Positions 1 to 8,244 of a stretch of DNA of 47,550 nucleotides are shown one piece after another (positions within the stretch are counted from its first letter, which is position 1; each line of letters starts with the position of its first letter). The DNA comes from CAYMPH01 sp964392365 (lineage in GTDB: Bacteria; Spirochaetota; UBA4802; UBA5550). The notes under the pieces are model-generated. The model did no database searches and was not told where the DNA came from. It saw nothing but the letters and a program-made list of their open reading frames with translations. Location of the stretch: assembly GCA_964392365.1 (NCBI GenBank), contig CAYMPH010000024.1:1-47550 (forward strand), written 5' to 3'. A program made the position numbers and the translations under genes.

Positions 1-1745
1 ATGATTTTGAACCAAGGCGCGGTTTTATTAAAGACAGAAACGGATTCATTCTCGCTATGAGCATAGAGGTGAATTCCGTTTTTGCAAATCCTGAAGAAAT
101 TTCAAACATTGAAGATACGGCAAAAAATCTTTCTGCGTTATTAAAAACTGACGAAGGAATGATCCTCTCCCGCCTGAAAAAAAAGAAAAGATTCGTATGG
201 CTAAAACGCAAGATTGATGATGATACTGCGAAAAAAATATCTGAAAAACAACTTACCGGTGTTCATCTTAAAAAGGAATATAAAAGAGTCTATCCTCATG
301 ATAAAACAGCTTCAAGCATAATCGGATTTGTCGGTATTGATAATAATGGTTTAGATGGAATTGAATACAGCCAGAATGATATTCTGTCAGGGAAATCCTC
401 CGGTTCCGCTGAACTGGACGGGAATGATCTATATGGCGGGAATATAACTCTGACACTTGACAGGTATATTCAGCAGACTGCTGATGCAGAAATTGAAAAA
501 GCAGTAACAGCGAATAAAGCCAGGCAGGGAGCAGCAATAGTGCTTGATGTGAAAACAGGAAAGATACTGGCGCTCGGTAAATATCCTGATTATAATCCGA
601 ATGAATATGACAGGTACAATCAGTTTGCAAGAAGCGCATTTACGGTCATCAATTCTTTTGAGCCGGGCTCTACATTGAAAATTATTTCCCTGTCATCTAT
701 GCTTGAGCATGATCCTCAAGCCATGACGCGAAGCGTTAACTGCAATGGAAGCGTTGAAATTGCTGATGCTGTTATTAACTGTACCGGAGTTCACGGTGAT
801 CTGAAAATGCCTGAAATAATAAAGTATTCCTGCAATGTCGGTGTTATAAAATCCGCGTCTCATATTAAAAAGGAACACCTGTATTCCACATTGAAAAAAT
901 TTAATTTCGGCGTAAAAGCAACAAATGAATTTCCCGGGGAATCAGACGGAATTCTAAGGCCGGTTGATACCTGGTCCGGACTTTCCAAGTATTCCATGTC
1001 TATCGGTCATGAATTTTCAGTTACGTCTCTTCAGATGGCTGCTGCATTCGGAGCAATAGGAAACAGGGGTATTTATATGACTCCTGCGCTGATTGAATCA
1101 ATAGAAAGATGCGATGGAAGAATTTTACGCTCATTTTTCCCGAAAACAAGGGGAAGGGTAATAAGCGAGGATATATCAAATAAGCTGATGGATCTGATGC
1201 GGGGTGTTGTAACAGGCGGAACAGGTAAACGCGCTGCTTCGAAATATTATGAAATTGTGGGTAAAACAGGTACTTCCCAGAAATATATGAAAAAAACAGG
1301 AGCATACTCCGATAGGGTAATATCGTCATTTATCGGGCTTGCTCCATACCGGAATCCAGAAATATGCATTTTAGTTGTAATAGATGACCCGGAAAATAAG
1401 CAGTCCGGTGGAAGCATTGCAGCGCCTGTATTCGCAGAGATTACAGATTCCGTTCTGCCTTATATGGGAGTTAAGGGATCATATATAAAACCTTTGCCTC
1501 CGGTAAAAAAAATATCTGACGACAATGTCTTTGATGGGAAAAAGATCCCTGATTTCAGGGGTAAAAGACTTTCTGAAACAATACGTATTCTAATTGAAAT
1601 ACAGAAGAAATTTGATATAACATATTCCATTTCCGGTAGCGGCGGCAGGGTTAATTCACAGAAGCCTCTGGCTGGTGAAATTATTGTTCCTGGCGTTAAG
1701 ATAAATTTGAATTTAAAAGAAAAATATGAAGATAATGCAGAATAA
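1..1745 (+). CDS. ftsI: Penicillin-binding protein, FtsI/PBP2 type with C-terminal PASTA domain (5' truncated)
   Basis: Peptidoglycan transpeptidase of the class B PBP family, which cross-links septal or lateral wall in the periplasm. The reading frame is open to the left edge: codons from base 3 read DFEPRRGFIKDRNGFILA, matching the conserved RGxIxDRNGxxLA box just after the membrane anchor, so the ATG at 57 is internal and the true start lies outside the window. Catalytic motifs are visible: SxxK as STLK (nucleophile Ser codon 669-671), SxN as SCN (Ser codon at 828), and KTGT (Lys codon at 1263). After about residue 485 (counted from the ATG at 57) a single PASTA-like module (IPDFRGKRLSETI...) follows, as in PBP2x/SpoVD-type FtsI proteins. 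It overlaps the next gene by 20 bases, implying cotranscription. FtsI is preferred over PBP2/MrdA because of the PASTA tail. Confidence 0.88.
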   Translation, partial: DFEPRRGFIKDRNGFILAMSIEVNSVFANPEEISNIEDTAKNLSALLKTDEGMILSRLKKKKRFVWLKRKIDDDTAKKISEKQLTGVHLKKEYKRVYPHDKTASSIIGFVGIDNNGLDGIEYSQNDILSGKSSGSAELDGNDLYGGNITLTLDRYIQQTADAEIEKAVTANKARQGAAIVLDVKTGKILALGKYPDYNPNEYDRYNQFARSAFTVINSFEPGSTLKIISLSSMLEHDPQAMTRSVNCNGSVEIADAVINCTGVHGDLKMPEIIKYSCNVGVIKSASHIKKEHLYSTLKKFNFGVKATNEFPGESDGILRPVDTWSGLSKYSMSIGHEFSVTSLQMAAAFGAIGNRGIYMTPALIESIERCDGRILRSFFPKTRGRVISEDISNKLMDLMRGVVTGGTGKRAASKYYEIVGKTGTSQKYMKKTGAYSDRVISSFIGLAPYRNPEICILVVIDDPENKQSGGSIAAPVFAEITDSVLPYMGVKGSYIKPLPPVKKISDDNVFDGKKIPDFRGKRLSETIRILIEIQKKFDITYSISGSGGRVNSQKPLAGEIIVPGVKINLNLKEKYEDNAE

Positions 1746-3585
1746 TATTGATATAATAAAAAAACGTTTCAGCTCTGTTGCGGATTCTATCAATTCAGTT
1801 ATTGATGATAATAGATTTGAAATAGTTGAATCGAAAAACGGGCCGGTCCCGAAAATTAAAGTTAACTCAAGAGAGCTTTTTATTCACAGCAGATTTGAAC
1901 CGGTCAAAGAAGCTGAGAGATTTATTTCTGAAATTGATCCGGTGAATTTTGATTTATTCATAGTTTTCGGTTTTGCTTTCGGATACCATCTGGAGGTTCT
2001 CCTGTCTAAAATGAGCAAGGATTCTGTTCTTCTTGTTATAGAAAAAGATCCAGGTATATTAAAAAGCGCTTTTGAAAACAGGGATTTATCAGGTTTGCTT
2101 TCCGATGAAAGATTCCTTCTTCTAACAGCACCGGATGAAGATGCATTATCAAAAATTCTCAAGGGCAAATCTTCAAGAAGAGTAACTTTCCTTATACACA
2201 GGGGATCCTATCAGATTTATCCGGATTATTACGCGAATATTTCTGAGCTAGCCCGTTCATATCTGTCAACAAAAGATGTGAATATAGCCACGCTTACAAA
2301 GTTTGAAAAGATATGGAGCTCAAACATTGCTAGAAATATAAAAACTCTGATGACATCGCCTGGTGTTAATTCATTTTATGATAAGTTTTCAGGTGTACCA
2401 GCAATTGTTGTGTGTGCGGGACCGACACTTACGGATTCGCTCGCTTTAATAAAATCAAACAGAGACAAAGCTATTATAGTTGCTGTGGATACTGCATATA
2501 AAATATTGCTGAAAAACGGAATAATCCCTCATTTCTGCGTTGCAGTTGATCCTCAGACAATCAATGCGCGGTATTTTGAAGATGTCCCGGAAACAGAAAC
2601 AATATTAGTCTGTGATCCTACTGTGCATCCGTCGGTTATAAGGCTTTTCAGGGGCAGGGTGATTTCTACCGGAGTTGCTTTTGAGCAGCTGAAATGGCTG
2701 GAGAATTTTTCCGGAGAGAAAGGCGAGATTTCACATGGCGGGTCGGTTTCAACCAATGCTTACGATTTTACAAGAAGGCTCGGCGCATCACCAATAGTTC
2801 TTGTTGGACAGGATCTCGCTTTTACCCGCGGACTTGCTCATGCAAGAGGGTCATATCTTGATGAACAGATTCATTACCGGACTACGAGAATATATAATGC
2901 AGAAATGCAGAACAGATTTCAGCTGACAGCTCTTCCTGTTATTATGGTAAAGGGTATTGTTTCTCAAAGCGTTCATACAAATCAGAAAATGATGATATTC
3001 AATTCATGGTTTGAAAAGCGTAATGATAAAAATTTAATCAATTCAACAAGCGATGGCGCTTATATAAGCAATGTGATTCATAAAAAATTTAATGAAATAA
3101 CTTTTAATGGAGCTGGTGATATAGATGCAAAGATTAAATCATTATTTAAAACAGCAGCTGAGAATGATAATCTGAGAATTTCAAATGAAAAGCTTGTAAA
3201 TAAAATTGAAAGAATGACTTCTGAAACCGAATCGCTGATTCCAGTTCTGGACAGAGCAGTATCGATTTCAGCTGAACTGTCAACTCTTATCAGCAGGGGA
3301 AACAGGAATAATAAGAGGGTTGATGCAATTCTCGGGAAATTAAATGAAACAGACAGGATAATCGAATCAAAGGAAAATATCAAGGGTATGATAAGCCTTG
3401 CTATCCAGAAGGTGCTTCATACTATCACTGAAGGTCACGAAATAGATGAGAATGATTCTTCAATTTCAGATGATTCACTGACTGCGAAAAAATCTGAATT
3501 TTTATATAAGGGATTGCTGGAAGGAGCCGTATTTAATAAAAAAATTTACAGGAAAATGAAACTTAGGCTGGAAATCGGAACTTGA
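1726..3585 (+). CDS. DUF115 / MAF_flag10 family protein (6-hydroxymethylpterin pyrophosphokinase MptE-like)
   Basis: A 619-residue protein of the motility-associated-factor (Maf, DUF115) family. The core has the family motif VVCAGPTLTDSL near residues 225-237, followed by AVDTAYKILLKNGIIP and FCVAVDPQ, then GGSVSTNAYDFTRRLGASPIVLVGQDLAFT. Maf proteins in flagellated bacteria are linked to transfer of nonulosonic acid sugars onto flagellin; the archaeal relative MptE is a pterin pyrophosphokinase. The C-terminal third (about residues 455-560) is helical and charged, probably coiled coil. The start overlaps the PBP gene by 20 bases; an ATG three codons later (1735) is equally possible. No flagellar gene is visible nearby, so the flagellin substrate is a family-based inference. 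A terminator follows about 80 bases downstream. Confidence 0.8.
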   Translation: MKIMQNNIDIIKKRFSSVADSINSVIDDNRFEIVESKNGPVPKIKVNSRELFIHSRFEPVKEAERFISEIDPVNFDLFIVFGFAFGYHLEVLLSKMSKDSVLLVIEKDPGILKSAFENRDLSGLLSDERFLLLTAPDEDALSKILKGKSSRRVTFLIHRGSYQIYPDYYANISELARSYLSTKDVNIATLTKFEKIWSSNIARNIKTLMTSPGVNSFYDKFSGVPAIVVCAGPTLTDSLALIKSNRDKAIIVAVDTAYKILLKNGIIPHFCVAVDPQTINARYFEDVPETETILVCDPTVHPSVIRLFRGRVISTGVAFEQLKWLENFSGEKGEISHGGSVSTNAYDFTRRLGASPIVLVGQDLAFTRGLAHARGSYLDEQIHYRTTRIYNAEMQNRFQLTALPVIMVKGIVSQSVHTNQKMMIFNSWFEKRNDKNLINSTSDGAYISNVIHKKFNEITFNGAGDIDAKIKSLFKTAAENDNLRISNEKLVNKIERMTSETESLIPVLDRAVSISAELSTLISRGNRNNKRVDAILGKLNETDRIIESKENIKGMISLAIQKVLHTITEGHEIDENDSSISDDSLTAKKSEFLYKGLLEGAVFNKKIYRKMKLRLEIGT

Positions 3586-3667
3586 TTGCAGTTGTAAAAC
3601 TTTTTTCTTCTAGTGATTAAAGATCGTTTGGGGAAATTAATTAAATATTTCGCACTATGAAAAGATA

Positions 3668-3699
3668 AAAAAGGCCCGCTTAAAGCAGGCCTTTTTTTT
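3668..3699. terminator. Bidirectional intrinsic terminator between convergent genes
   Basis: A run of A, a GGCCCGCT/AGCAGGCC stem with a 3-base loop, then a run of T. The single C-A mismatch on the plus strand becomes a G-U wobble on the minus strand, so it folds better as terminator of the YHYH gene while still serving the DUF115 gene. Confidence 0.8.
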
Positions 3700-3703
3700 A
3701 ATA

Positions 3704-4129
3704 TTACTTCTCGTCTTTTTTCTTATCAGCTTTCTTTTTGTCTTCTTTTTTGACGTCTTTCTTTTTGTCTTCTTTCTTTACATCTTTTTTAGGCTCTTCT
3801 TTTTTCTTGTCTGCTTTTTTGTCTTCTTTCTTTGCATCTTTTTTAGGTTCTTCTTTTTTCTTGTCAGCTTTTTTATCTTCTTTTTTTACGTCTTTTTTCT
3901 TGTCGTCTTTTTTTGCATCTTTTTTAGGTTCAGCTTTTTCATCGTGTTTTTTGGATTTGTCTACTTCAGGTTTGTCTAATTTTTTACCATTTTTCTGGTG
4001 GTAGTGATATTCATTATTTGCTTTGTCATGGTGTCCGCCTTCAGCGTCAAGTCCGCCCGGATGCGCTGAAAGTGTAACAGCTCCGGCAAATAGTATTGAA
4101 ACAAGTAAAGATAAAATTTTTGCAGTCAT
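3704..4129 (-). CDS. Exported YHYH-domain protein with Lys/Asp/Glu repeat tail
   Basis: A 141-residue small exported protein. Residues 1-22 form a signal peptide ending in TLSA. Residues 23-45 carry the YHYH-domain signature: HPGGLDAEGGHH followed by EYHYH (Tyr41-His44), a histidine-rich motif of unknown, possibly metal-related function. From about residue 46 the protein is almost only Lys, Asp, Glu, Ala and Pro, with an 18-residue unit (KKEDKKADKKKEEPKKDA/V) repeated directly at residues 82-99 and 100-117, then degenerate copies. A good ribosome site (GGAG, 7-8 bases before ATG) supports the start. It has its own promoter after the beta-barrel gene, so it need not belong to the ABC operon. 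The tail is presumably disordered and may bind anionic envelope polymers; that is inference. Confidence 0.75.
   Translation of the reverse strand: MTAKILSLLVSILFAGAVTLSAHPGGLDAEGGHHDKANNEYHYHQKNGKKLDKPEVDKSKKHDEKAEPKKDAKKDDKKKDVKKEDKKADKKKEEPKKDAKKEDKKADKKKEEPKKDVKKEDKKKDVKKEDKKKADKKKDEK
3779..3886 (-). repeat. 54-bp in-frame tandem repeat (two copies) in the YHYH gene
   Basis: Two consecutive 54-base units encode the same 18-residue Lys-rich sequence, differing only in the last residue (Ala or Val) and some synonymous bases. Shorter degenerate units continue on both sides. The number of units could vary between strains by slippage. Confidence 0.7.
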
Positions 4130-4164
4130 GTAATAGCTCCTGTGTTTTTTTTTAACAAGCGGGG

Positions 4165-4197
4165 ATTAATCCCGAAGTTTTTAATTTCGGGATTAAT
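4165..4197. promoter_or_regulatory. 12-bp dyad overlapping the YHYH promoter start region
   Basis: Perfect inverted repeat ATTAATCCCGAA / TTCGGGATTAAT with a 9-base AT loop. Its upper arm overlaps the predicted -10 box of the YHYH gene and the rest covers the expected start of transcription. Neither strand has a T-run after it, so it looks more like an operator or a 5'-UTR hairpin than a terminator, although it could weakly end the upstream beta-barrel transcript. Confidence 0.5.
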
Positions 4198-4221
4198 AAT
4201 ATAAACATTGAAAAATGTCAA
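4193..4221 (-). promoter_or_regulatory. Sigma70-type promoter for the YHYH gene
   Basis: On the minus strand a perfect TTGACA (-35, 4216-4221) is followed after exactly 17 bases by TATTAA (-10, 4193-4198). The htrA promoter in this window has the same pair and spacing. It lies just inside the intergenic gap after the beta-barrel gene. Confidence 0.55.
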
Positions 4222-4226
4222 TGATT

Positions 4227-5675
4227 TTAAAACGCAAGTTTTACAAGAAGTTCCGCACTCATTCCACGGGCTGCAATTGCATTGGTAGTGGTAAAATAAG
4301 TGGTGAATTCAGTATTTGGAAAACCGAAATATCCGTTTAACAGCAATGTCAGGGTTAAATTGTAGTGCAGCATGTAATTTGTAGAAAAAGATAAAACTGA
4401 GGAATAGTCGCTCAGGTTAATAATGTAGTTCAATCCCATAGATAGATCGGATGTTCCAACCTGTGCAAGGCTCAGGAATAAACCGAGATAATACATGCCG
4501 TAATAATAAGGTGTATATAATGTTGAAGCGAACATCTGGTTGATTGAAGTATTTTGTGTAAAAGGAAATGAAGCAGAGGGGACAGTTATAGATCTTCCGA
4601 AAACACTTGAATTGTATCCTGCATAATTATAGAAAAATTCAACATCGAATCTGAAATTATTAGGTATGCTGAATAATTCGAATGCTCTTCCGAATCCAAA
4701 GCTGACTTTAGGAACAAGCTGATTAGATAAATAATATGTCGGCATGGATGTGTTAACGGTTGAAAGTTTATCCAGATCAAGTTTCTGTGTATTATCTCCA
4801 TAAGAAAGACTGACTTCTCCTCTGAAATCGAGTGTAAAAAGCCTTGTTGTAAAGTTGAATCCGAAAACCGGAATTTTATACTGGTTTATTACAGCTGAAA
4901 GTGCTAGTTCAGTAACTCCGAGAAGAAGTTCAAATTTATTGGCAAGTGTGAACTGTGTAACATTCTGATCAGGATCCAGTTTTATATAAGTATACCAGTT
5001 AGCTGTTGTTCCGAATGGTATTGTCATTTTCAATCCGTAAGAACCCTGCCTGACCTGAGAAGGATCGAGAATATTTTTTTTATCGATATTAATTAAATCC
5101 GTTGGAACCCAGAGCAGTCCTGTTCCCCAGACAAGATTCTGTTTTCCCAATCTGAAATAAACCGCTTTTAAAATATTCAGATCAATAAACATTTCATTGA
5201 TGCTGAATGATGCTGTAGTATTCTGAAGATATAATTGAGATGATCCAATCTGGAGAGTGGCAGGGTTGTAGGTCTGCAGCTGAAGAGTCTGGCTTGTGCC
5301 GTTTGGATAGTAGTTTGCAGAAACATTCATATAACCCTTATATCCGCCTGTGAGTCTTGCATCTAAAGCGAAATTACCCTGAATATAAGGTGTAAATGTA
5401 TTATATTGAAGTGATGCACCGGTTCCTGTCATCCAGTCGCGGTTCATATCATACATTGCTCGTGTGTTGAGGAATCCGTTAAATGAAACCTGGTTTTTAT
5501 CGACCGTTTTATTGATCTGATCATCAACAACGGTTTCTTTTGCTTTAACAGTTTCCTCCTTGCCGAACAGTTCGTCTTCATTCATTTCTGTAGGATTATT
5601 TTTTTTTGTTTCCTGAGAAAAAGCAATGCTTCCTGTCAGCAGGATTACTGAAATAATTGATAATAATTTTTTCAT
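4227..5675 (-). CDS. Outer-membrane beta-barrel protein, DUF1302-like, last gene of the ABC export operon
   Basis: A protein of 482 residues with a signal peptide (cleavage near AFSQ), a short acidic linker (about residues 22-58), then alternating aromatic/polar stretches typical of a large beta-barrel, ending in Phe (LVKLAF) as barrel proteins recognised by BamA do. A segment around YFRLGKQNLVWGTGLLWVP resembles DUF1302- and alginate-export-type barrels. I chose the second of two adjacent ATGs because it is 7 bases after GGAGG; the first is only 4. The stop of the LolA-like gene is 14 bases upstream, so it is translated from the same mRNA as the ABC genes. It may be the outer-membrane acceptor or exit point for whatever that transporter moves. 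The exact family is uncertain. Confidence 0.72.
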   Translation of the reverse strand: MKKLLSIISVILLTGSIAFSQETKKNNPTEMNEDELFGKEETVKAKETVVDDQINKTVDKNQVSFNGFLNTRAMYDMNRDWMTGTGASLQYNTFTPYIQGNFALDARLTGGYKGYMNVSANYYPNGTSQTLQLQTYNPATLQIGSSQLYLQNTTASFSINEMFIDLNILKAVYFRLGKQNLVWGTGLLWVPTDLINIDKKNILDPSQVRQGSYGLKMTIPFGTTANWYTYIKLDPDQNVTQFTLANKFELLLGVTELALSAVINQYKIPVFGFNFTTRLFTLDFRGEVSLSYGDNTQKLDLDKLSTVNTSMPTYYLSNQLVPKVSFGFGRAFELFSIPNNFRFDVEFFYNYAGYNSSVFGRSITVPSASFPFTQNTSINQMFASTLYTPYYYGMYYLGLFLSLAQVGTSDLSMGLNYIINLSDYSSVLSFSTNYMLHYNLTLTLLLNGYFGFPNTEFTTYFTTTNAIAARGMSAELLVKLAF

Positions 5676-5689
5676 CATAAATCCTCCGG

Positions 5690-6463
5690 TTACTTGCTCA
5701 GATTCTCAAGATATGCTTTAGTAAATATTCTCGAATCAAGAGTTCTGAAAGATATTCCGGAAATTTCAACTATTGTTTTATTCCCTTTTTCAAATTCGTC
5801 CACGAAAATCTGGTAGATTGGAATGAATCGTCCGTCTTTTTCAGTATATTTTGTATAATAGCCTGACTGCATGAGAGTGCCGTCTCTTGAATACGATTGT
5901 GCTTTAAGTATTAAAAAATTATCTTTCTGAACCCAGTATATCTGTTTGGGATATGTAACATCAGATACTTTTGCCACAATTGTGAATTTATAAACAGGTT
6001 TTTTGCCAAGCATCTCTTCTGTAAGAGCTTCTTTTCCTGATGCATCAAGTAGCGGTTTATACAGCTGTGTAAGCTTTTTTCTTTCGAAGTCTCCGCTTTT
6101 TGCATCTGTTCCCAATATGCTTTCATCCCTGCTTATATGCTGGAATGTTCTCGTGTTCTGCCTGTACATCCAGAAATTTTCTCCGACGCGGAGGTAACCG
6201 TTTCCCTTGTCGGAATCAGGCGCTGTTGTTATCATCAGAAACTCATCTGTTATATCCTTCCTGAACCATAAAAATTCAAAATGCTTAGGCGAAGCCTGGC
6301 TTGCTTTTTTCTGAACCATAGCTATTTTCGCAGACATGTCGCCGATCTGTTCCATGCGCAGGTCGATGTTAGCCATGAGTTCATTAATAGTCGGAGCTGC
6401 AAAAGCTCCGACTGATGAGAATACTGTCAAAACTGCAATCAGTGAAAATATTATTTTTTTCAT
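5690..6463 (-). CDS. LolA-like outer-membrane lipoprotein-sorting protein
   Basis: A 257-residue secreted periplasmic protein. The signal peptide is MKKIIFSLIAVLTVFSSVGAFA. The mature part fits the LolA-like family annotated as outer membrane lipoprotein-sorting protein: an early TINELMANID helix, strands such as ISAKIAMVQ-type and FLWFRKDITDEFLMITT, GENFWMYRQNTRTFQHIS, and YWVQKDNFLILKAQSYSRDG. These proteins form an open half-barrel that carries acyl chains. The upstream in-frame ATG at 6475 is rejected because its own bases provide the GGAG ribosome site for the ATG at 6463. It sits between the permeases and the beta-barrel, which suggests a periplasmic shuttle for the same transporter; the cargo is unknown. 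Confidence 0.82.
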   Translation of the reverse strand: MKKIIFSLIAVLTVFSSVGAFAAPTINELMANIDLRMEQIGDMSAKIAMVQKKASQASPKHFEFLWFRKDITDEFLMITTAPDSDKGNGYLRVGENFWMYRQNTRTFQHISRDESILGTDAKSGDFERKKLTQLYKPLLDASGKEALTEEMLGKKPVYKFTIVAKVSDVTYPKQIYWVQKDNFLILKAQSYSRDGTLMQSGYYTKYTEKDGRFIPIYQIFVDEFEKGNKTIVEISGISFRTLDSRIFTKAYLENLSK

Positions 6464-6479
6464 TATTGACTCCATTAAA

Positions 6480-8234
6480 TTATTCGTAATGTCTTAATGC
6501 TGCTGCTGCGCTGAGTTTTGCTGCCTTGCGTGCAGGGAAGTATGCAGTAACAGCTGTAATGCCAAGTATAAGCAGAAAATTTCCCATTATTGAAAAGAAA
6601 TCCGGCAGAAAATGTAAATGCCTTTCCACAAGCAGAATTGAAAATATGCTTGTAGTGTTTATAGTAAACAGACTCATGATGCCCATAAATATGAACGACA
6701 TGATTATTCCTCCAATGCTTGCAATTCCGGAAAGCAGAACGGTTTCTATGATAAATGAGTTTCTCACATCTTTGCTCTGCATTCCTATAGCTCTGACTGT
6801 TCCAATCTCGCGCGTTCTTTCCTTTATTGTCATACGGAGTGAATTTATTACACCTATGAGAATAATAAAAAAGAGAACTATTACTGCAATGAAGGTGATA
6901 AGCTTCAATGCGCTTTCAAGATCAAGAATCTGGCTAGCACTTTCATACATGGTGCGTACATCTATGTTTGATCCTTTCCATTTAGTAAGGCTCATTTTTC
7001 TGAGTTTTTTCATCAGTTCTTCAGAAGTTGCGCTTCTGGGCAGTACCTTGAATTCAGGTGAAAATACCGGGAATATTACGCTTTTTTTATCTGGAGAATA
7101 TGCATTTTTATATGTTGAAGAATCCACCGGGAGTTTTTCATTGTATGTTCTGAAAAATTCTGTTTCTCTCATTAAAATTACATTGTCGGATGATATTTTA
7201 TCTGTGTTATAAATTCCTGAAACAAGATATTCATCTTCAGCATCTTCTTTGTCATATTTCTGTTTATATTTCAGCTTAAATTTATCCCCGGGATTTAAAA
7301 ATAATCTGCCTGCAAGTTTTGCTGATATGAGACAGCTTTTGTCGTCTTTGTAAGATGCAGGAAGTCCTCCTACATTGAATTTAATATTATCTTTTATAAG
7401 CTTTACTGATTCATCAGTATCTGAAAATCCAAACACGCTGACAGCCTCTTTAAAGCTGTTGGCTGAAATATCTCCCTGAATCACTGCTGTTCCTGGAACA
7501 AGCAGTTTCTGAAGCTTATCTGCTTCATGTTTTGCATATTGCGGGTCATTCATTTTCTTGAAGTTAATCTGCAGCGATCCTGTTTCATGATCTTTGAACC
7601 CGCGGATATTTTTAAAATTCTCAAGCGGAACATAAACAACCATTCCCTCAAAAATATTATTTGATTTTAATATAGCGACAATTGTAAGACGCGCGCTCTG
7701 CTGCTGCCCCTGAATTGTCTGAAGTCTGATTTTGATGGTTTCATTAACCTTTACATTAAGTGTTTTAGCCTTGTCTGAGTAAATGATAACCGGATTTTCA
7801 ATATCTTTTCTTTTGAAATCATTTATATCGCCTGATATGATCTCGGCTTTGAAATATTTCATTGTTTCATCATCAGGAGTGGAGCCGACTACAGGAGCGT
7901 TATCTCCTTTCCCATTGCCGATCAAACGTGCAAATGTAGTAACATTCTCCTTTATTTCCCTGACCCCTTTAACGTTTTCTTTTATAAGAGCCATATAGCG
8001 GTCTTTATCGCGGATTACATTATTCCGCATTTTGCTTTTTTCAATAATTGCAAATTCCATGTGCCCGGACATGTACACTATCATCCTGTTCAGAAGAGTG
8101 TCGGATATTCCATGGGCGAATGAATTTGCCATTACAAGTATCATCATACCGAAGCCTATGGCTATACCAAGCAGCAGGCTTCTTCTTTTCTGCCTGAGTA
8201 AATTTCTCAGGCCTAATGAAAATATAAGTTTCAT
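6480..8234 (-). CDS. FtsX/MacB-type ABC transporter permease (second permease)
   Basis: A 584-residue inner-membrane permease of the MacB/LolCE superfamily. A first membrane helix lies at about residues 17-40 after the typical LRNLLRQKRRSLLLG start, followed by a long periplasmic domain (about 45-445), then three helices: near LITFIAVIVLFFIILIGVI, IIETVLLSGIASIGGIIMSF and FSIMGNFLLILGITAVTAYF. The cytosolic coupling stretch MTIKERTREIGTVRAIG is characteristic of FtsX domains. GAGGAA lies 7 bases before the ATG. Ten bases separate it from the upstream permease gene, and the LolA-like gene follows almost at once. With the other permease it likely forms a LolC/LolE-like heterodimer that pulls substrate out of the inner membrane. 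Confidence 0.88.
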   Translation of the reverse strand: MKLIFSLGLRNLLRQKRRSLLLGIAIGFGMMILVMANSFAHGISDTLLNRMIVYMSGHMEFAIIEKSKMRNNVIRDKDRYMALIKENVKGVREIKENVTTFARLIGNGKGDNAPVVGSTPDDETMKYFKAEIISGDINDFKRKDIENPVIIYSDKAKTLNVKVNETIKIRLQTIQGQQQSARLTIVAILKSNNIFEGMVVYVPLENFKNIRGFKDHETGSLQINFKKMNDPQYAKHEADKLQKLLVPGTAVIQGDISANSFKEAVSVFGFSDTDESVKLIKDNIKFNVGGLPASYKDDKSCLISAKLAGRLFLNPGDKFKLKYKQKYDKEDAEDEYLVSGIYNTDKISSDNVILMRETEFFRTYNEKLPVDSSTYKNAYSPDKKSVIFPVFSPEFKVLPRSATSEELMKKLRKMSLTKWKGSNIDVRTMYESASQILDLESALKLITFIAVIVLFFIILIGVINSLRMTIKERTREIGTVRAIGMQSKDVRNSFIIETVLLSGIASIGGIIMSFIFMGIMSLFTINTTSIFSILLVERHLHFLPDFFSIMGNFLLILGITAVTAYFPARKAAKLSAAAALRHYE

Positions 8235-8244
8235 TTTTTATTCC

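Noticed and set aside
3738..4004. 88-codon plus-strand frame rich in Ser and Phe
   Set aside because: It is the antisense reading of the Lys-rich repeat tail of the YHYH gene; composition follows directly from that repeat.
6526..7212. 228-codon plus-strand frame opposite an FtsX permease
   Set aside because: Antisense shadow of a well-supported gene with no ribosome site or domain.
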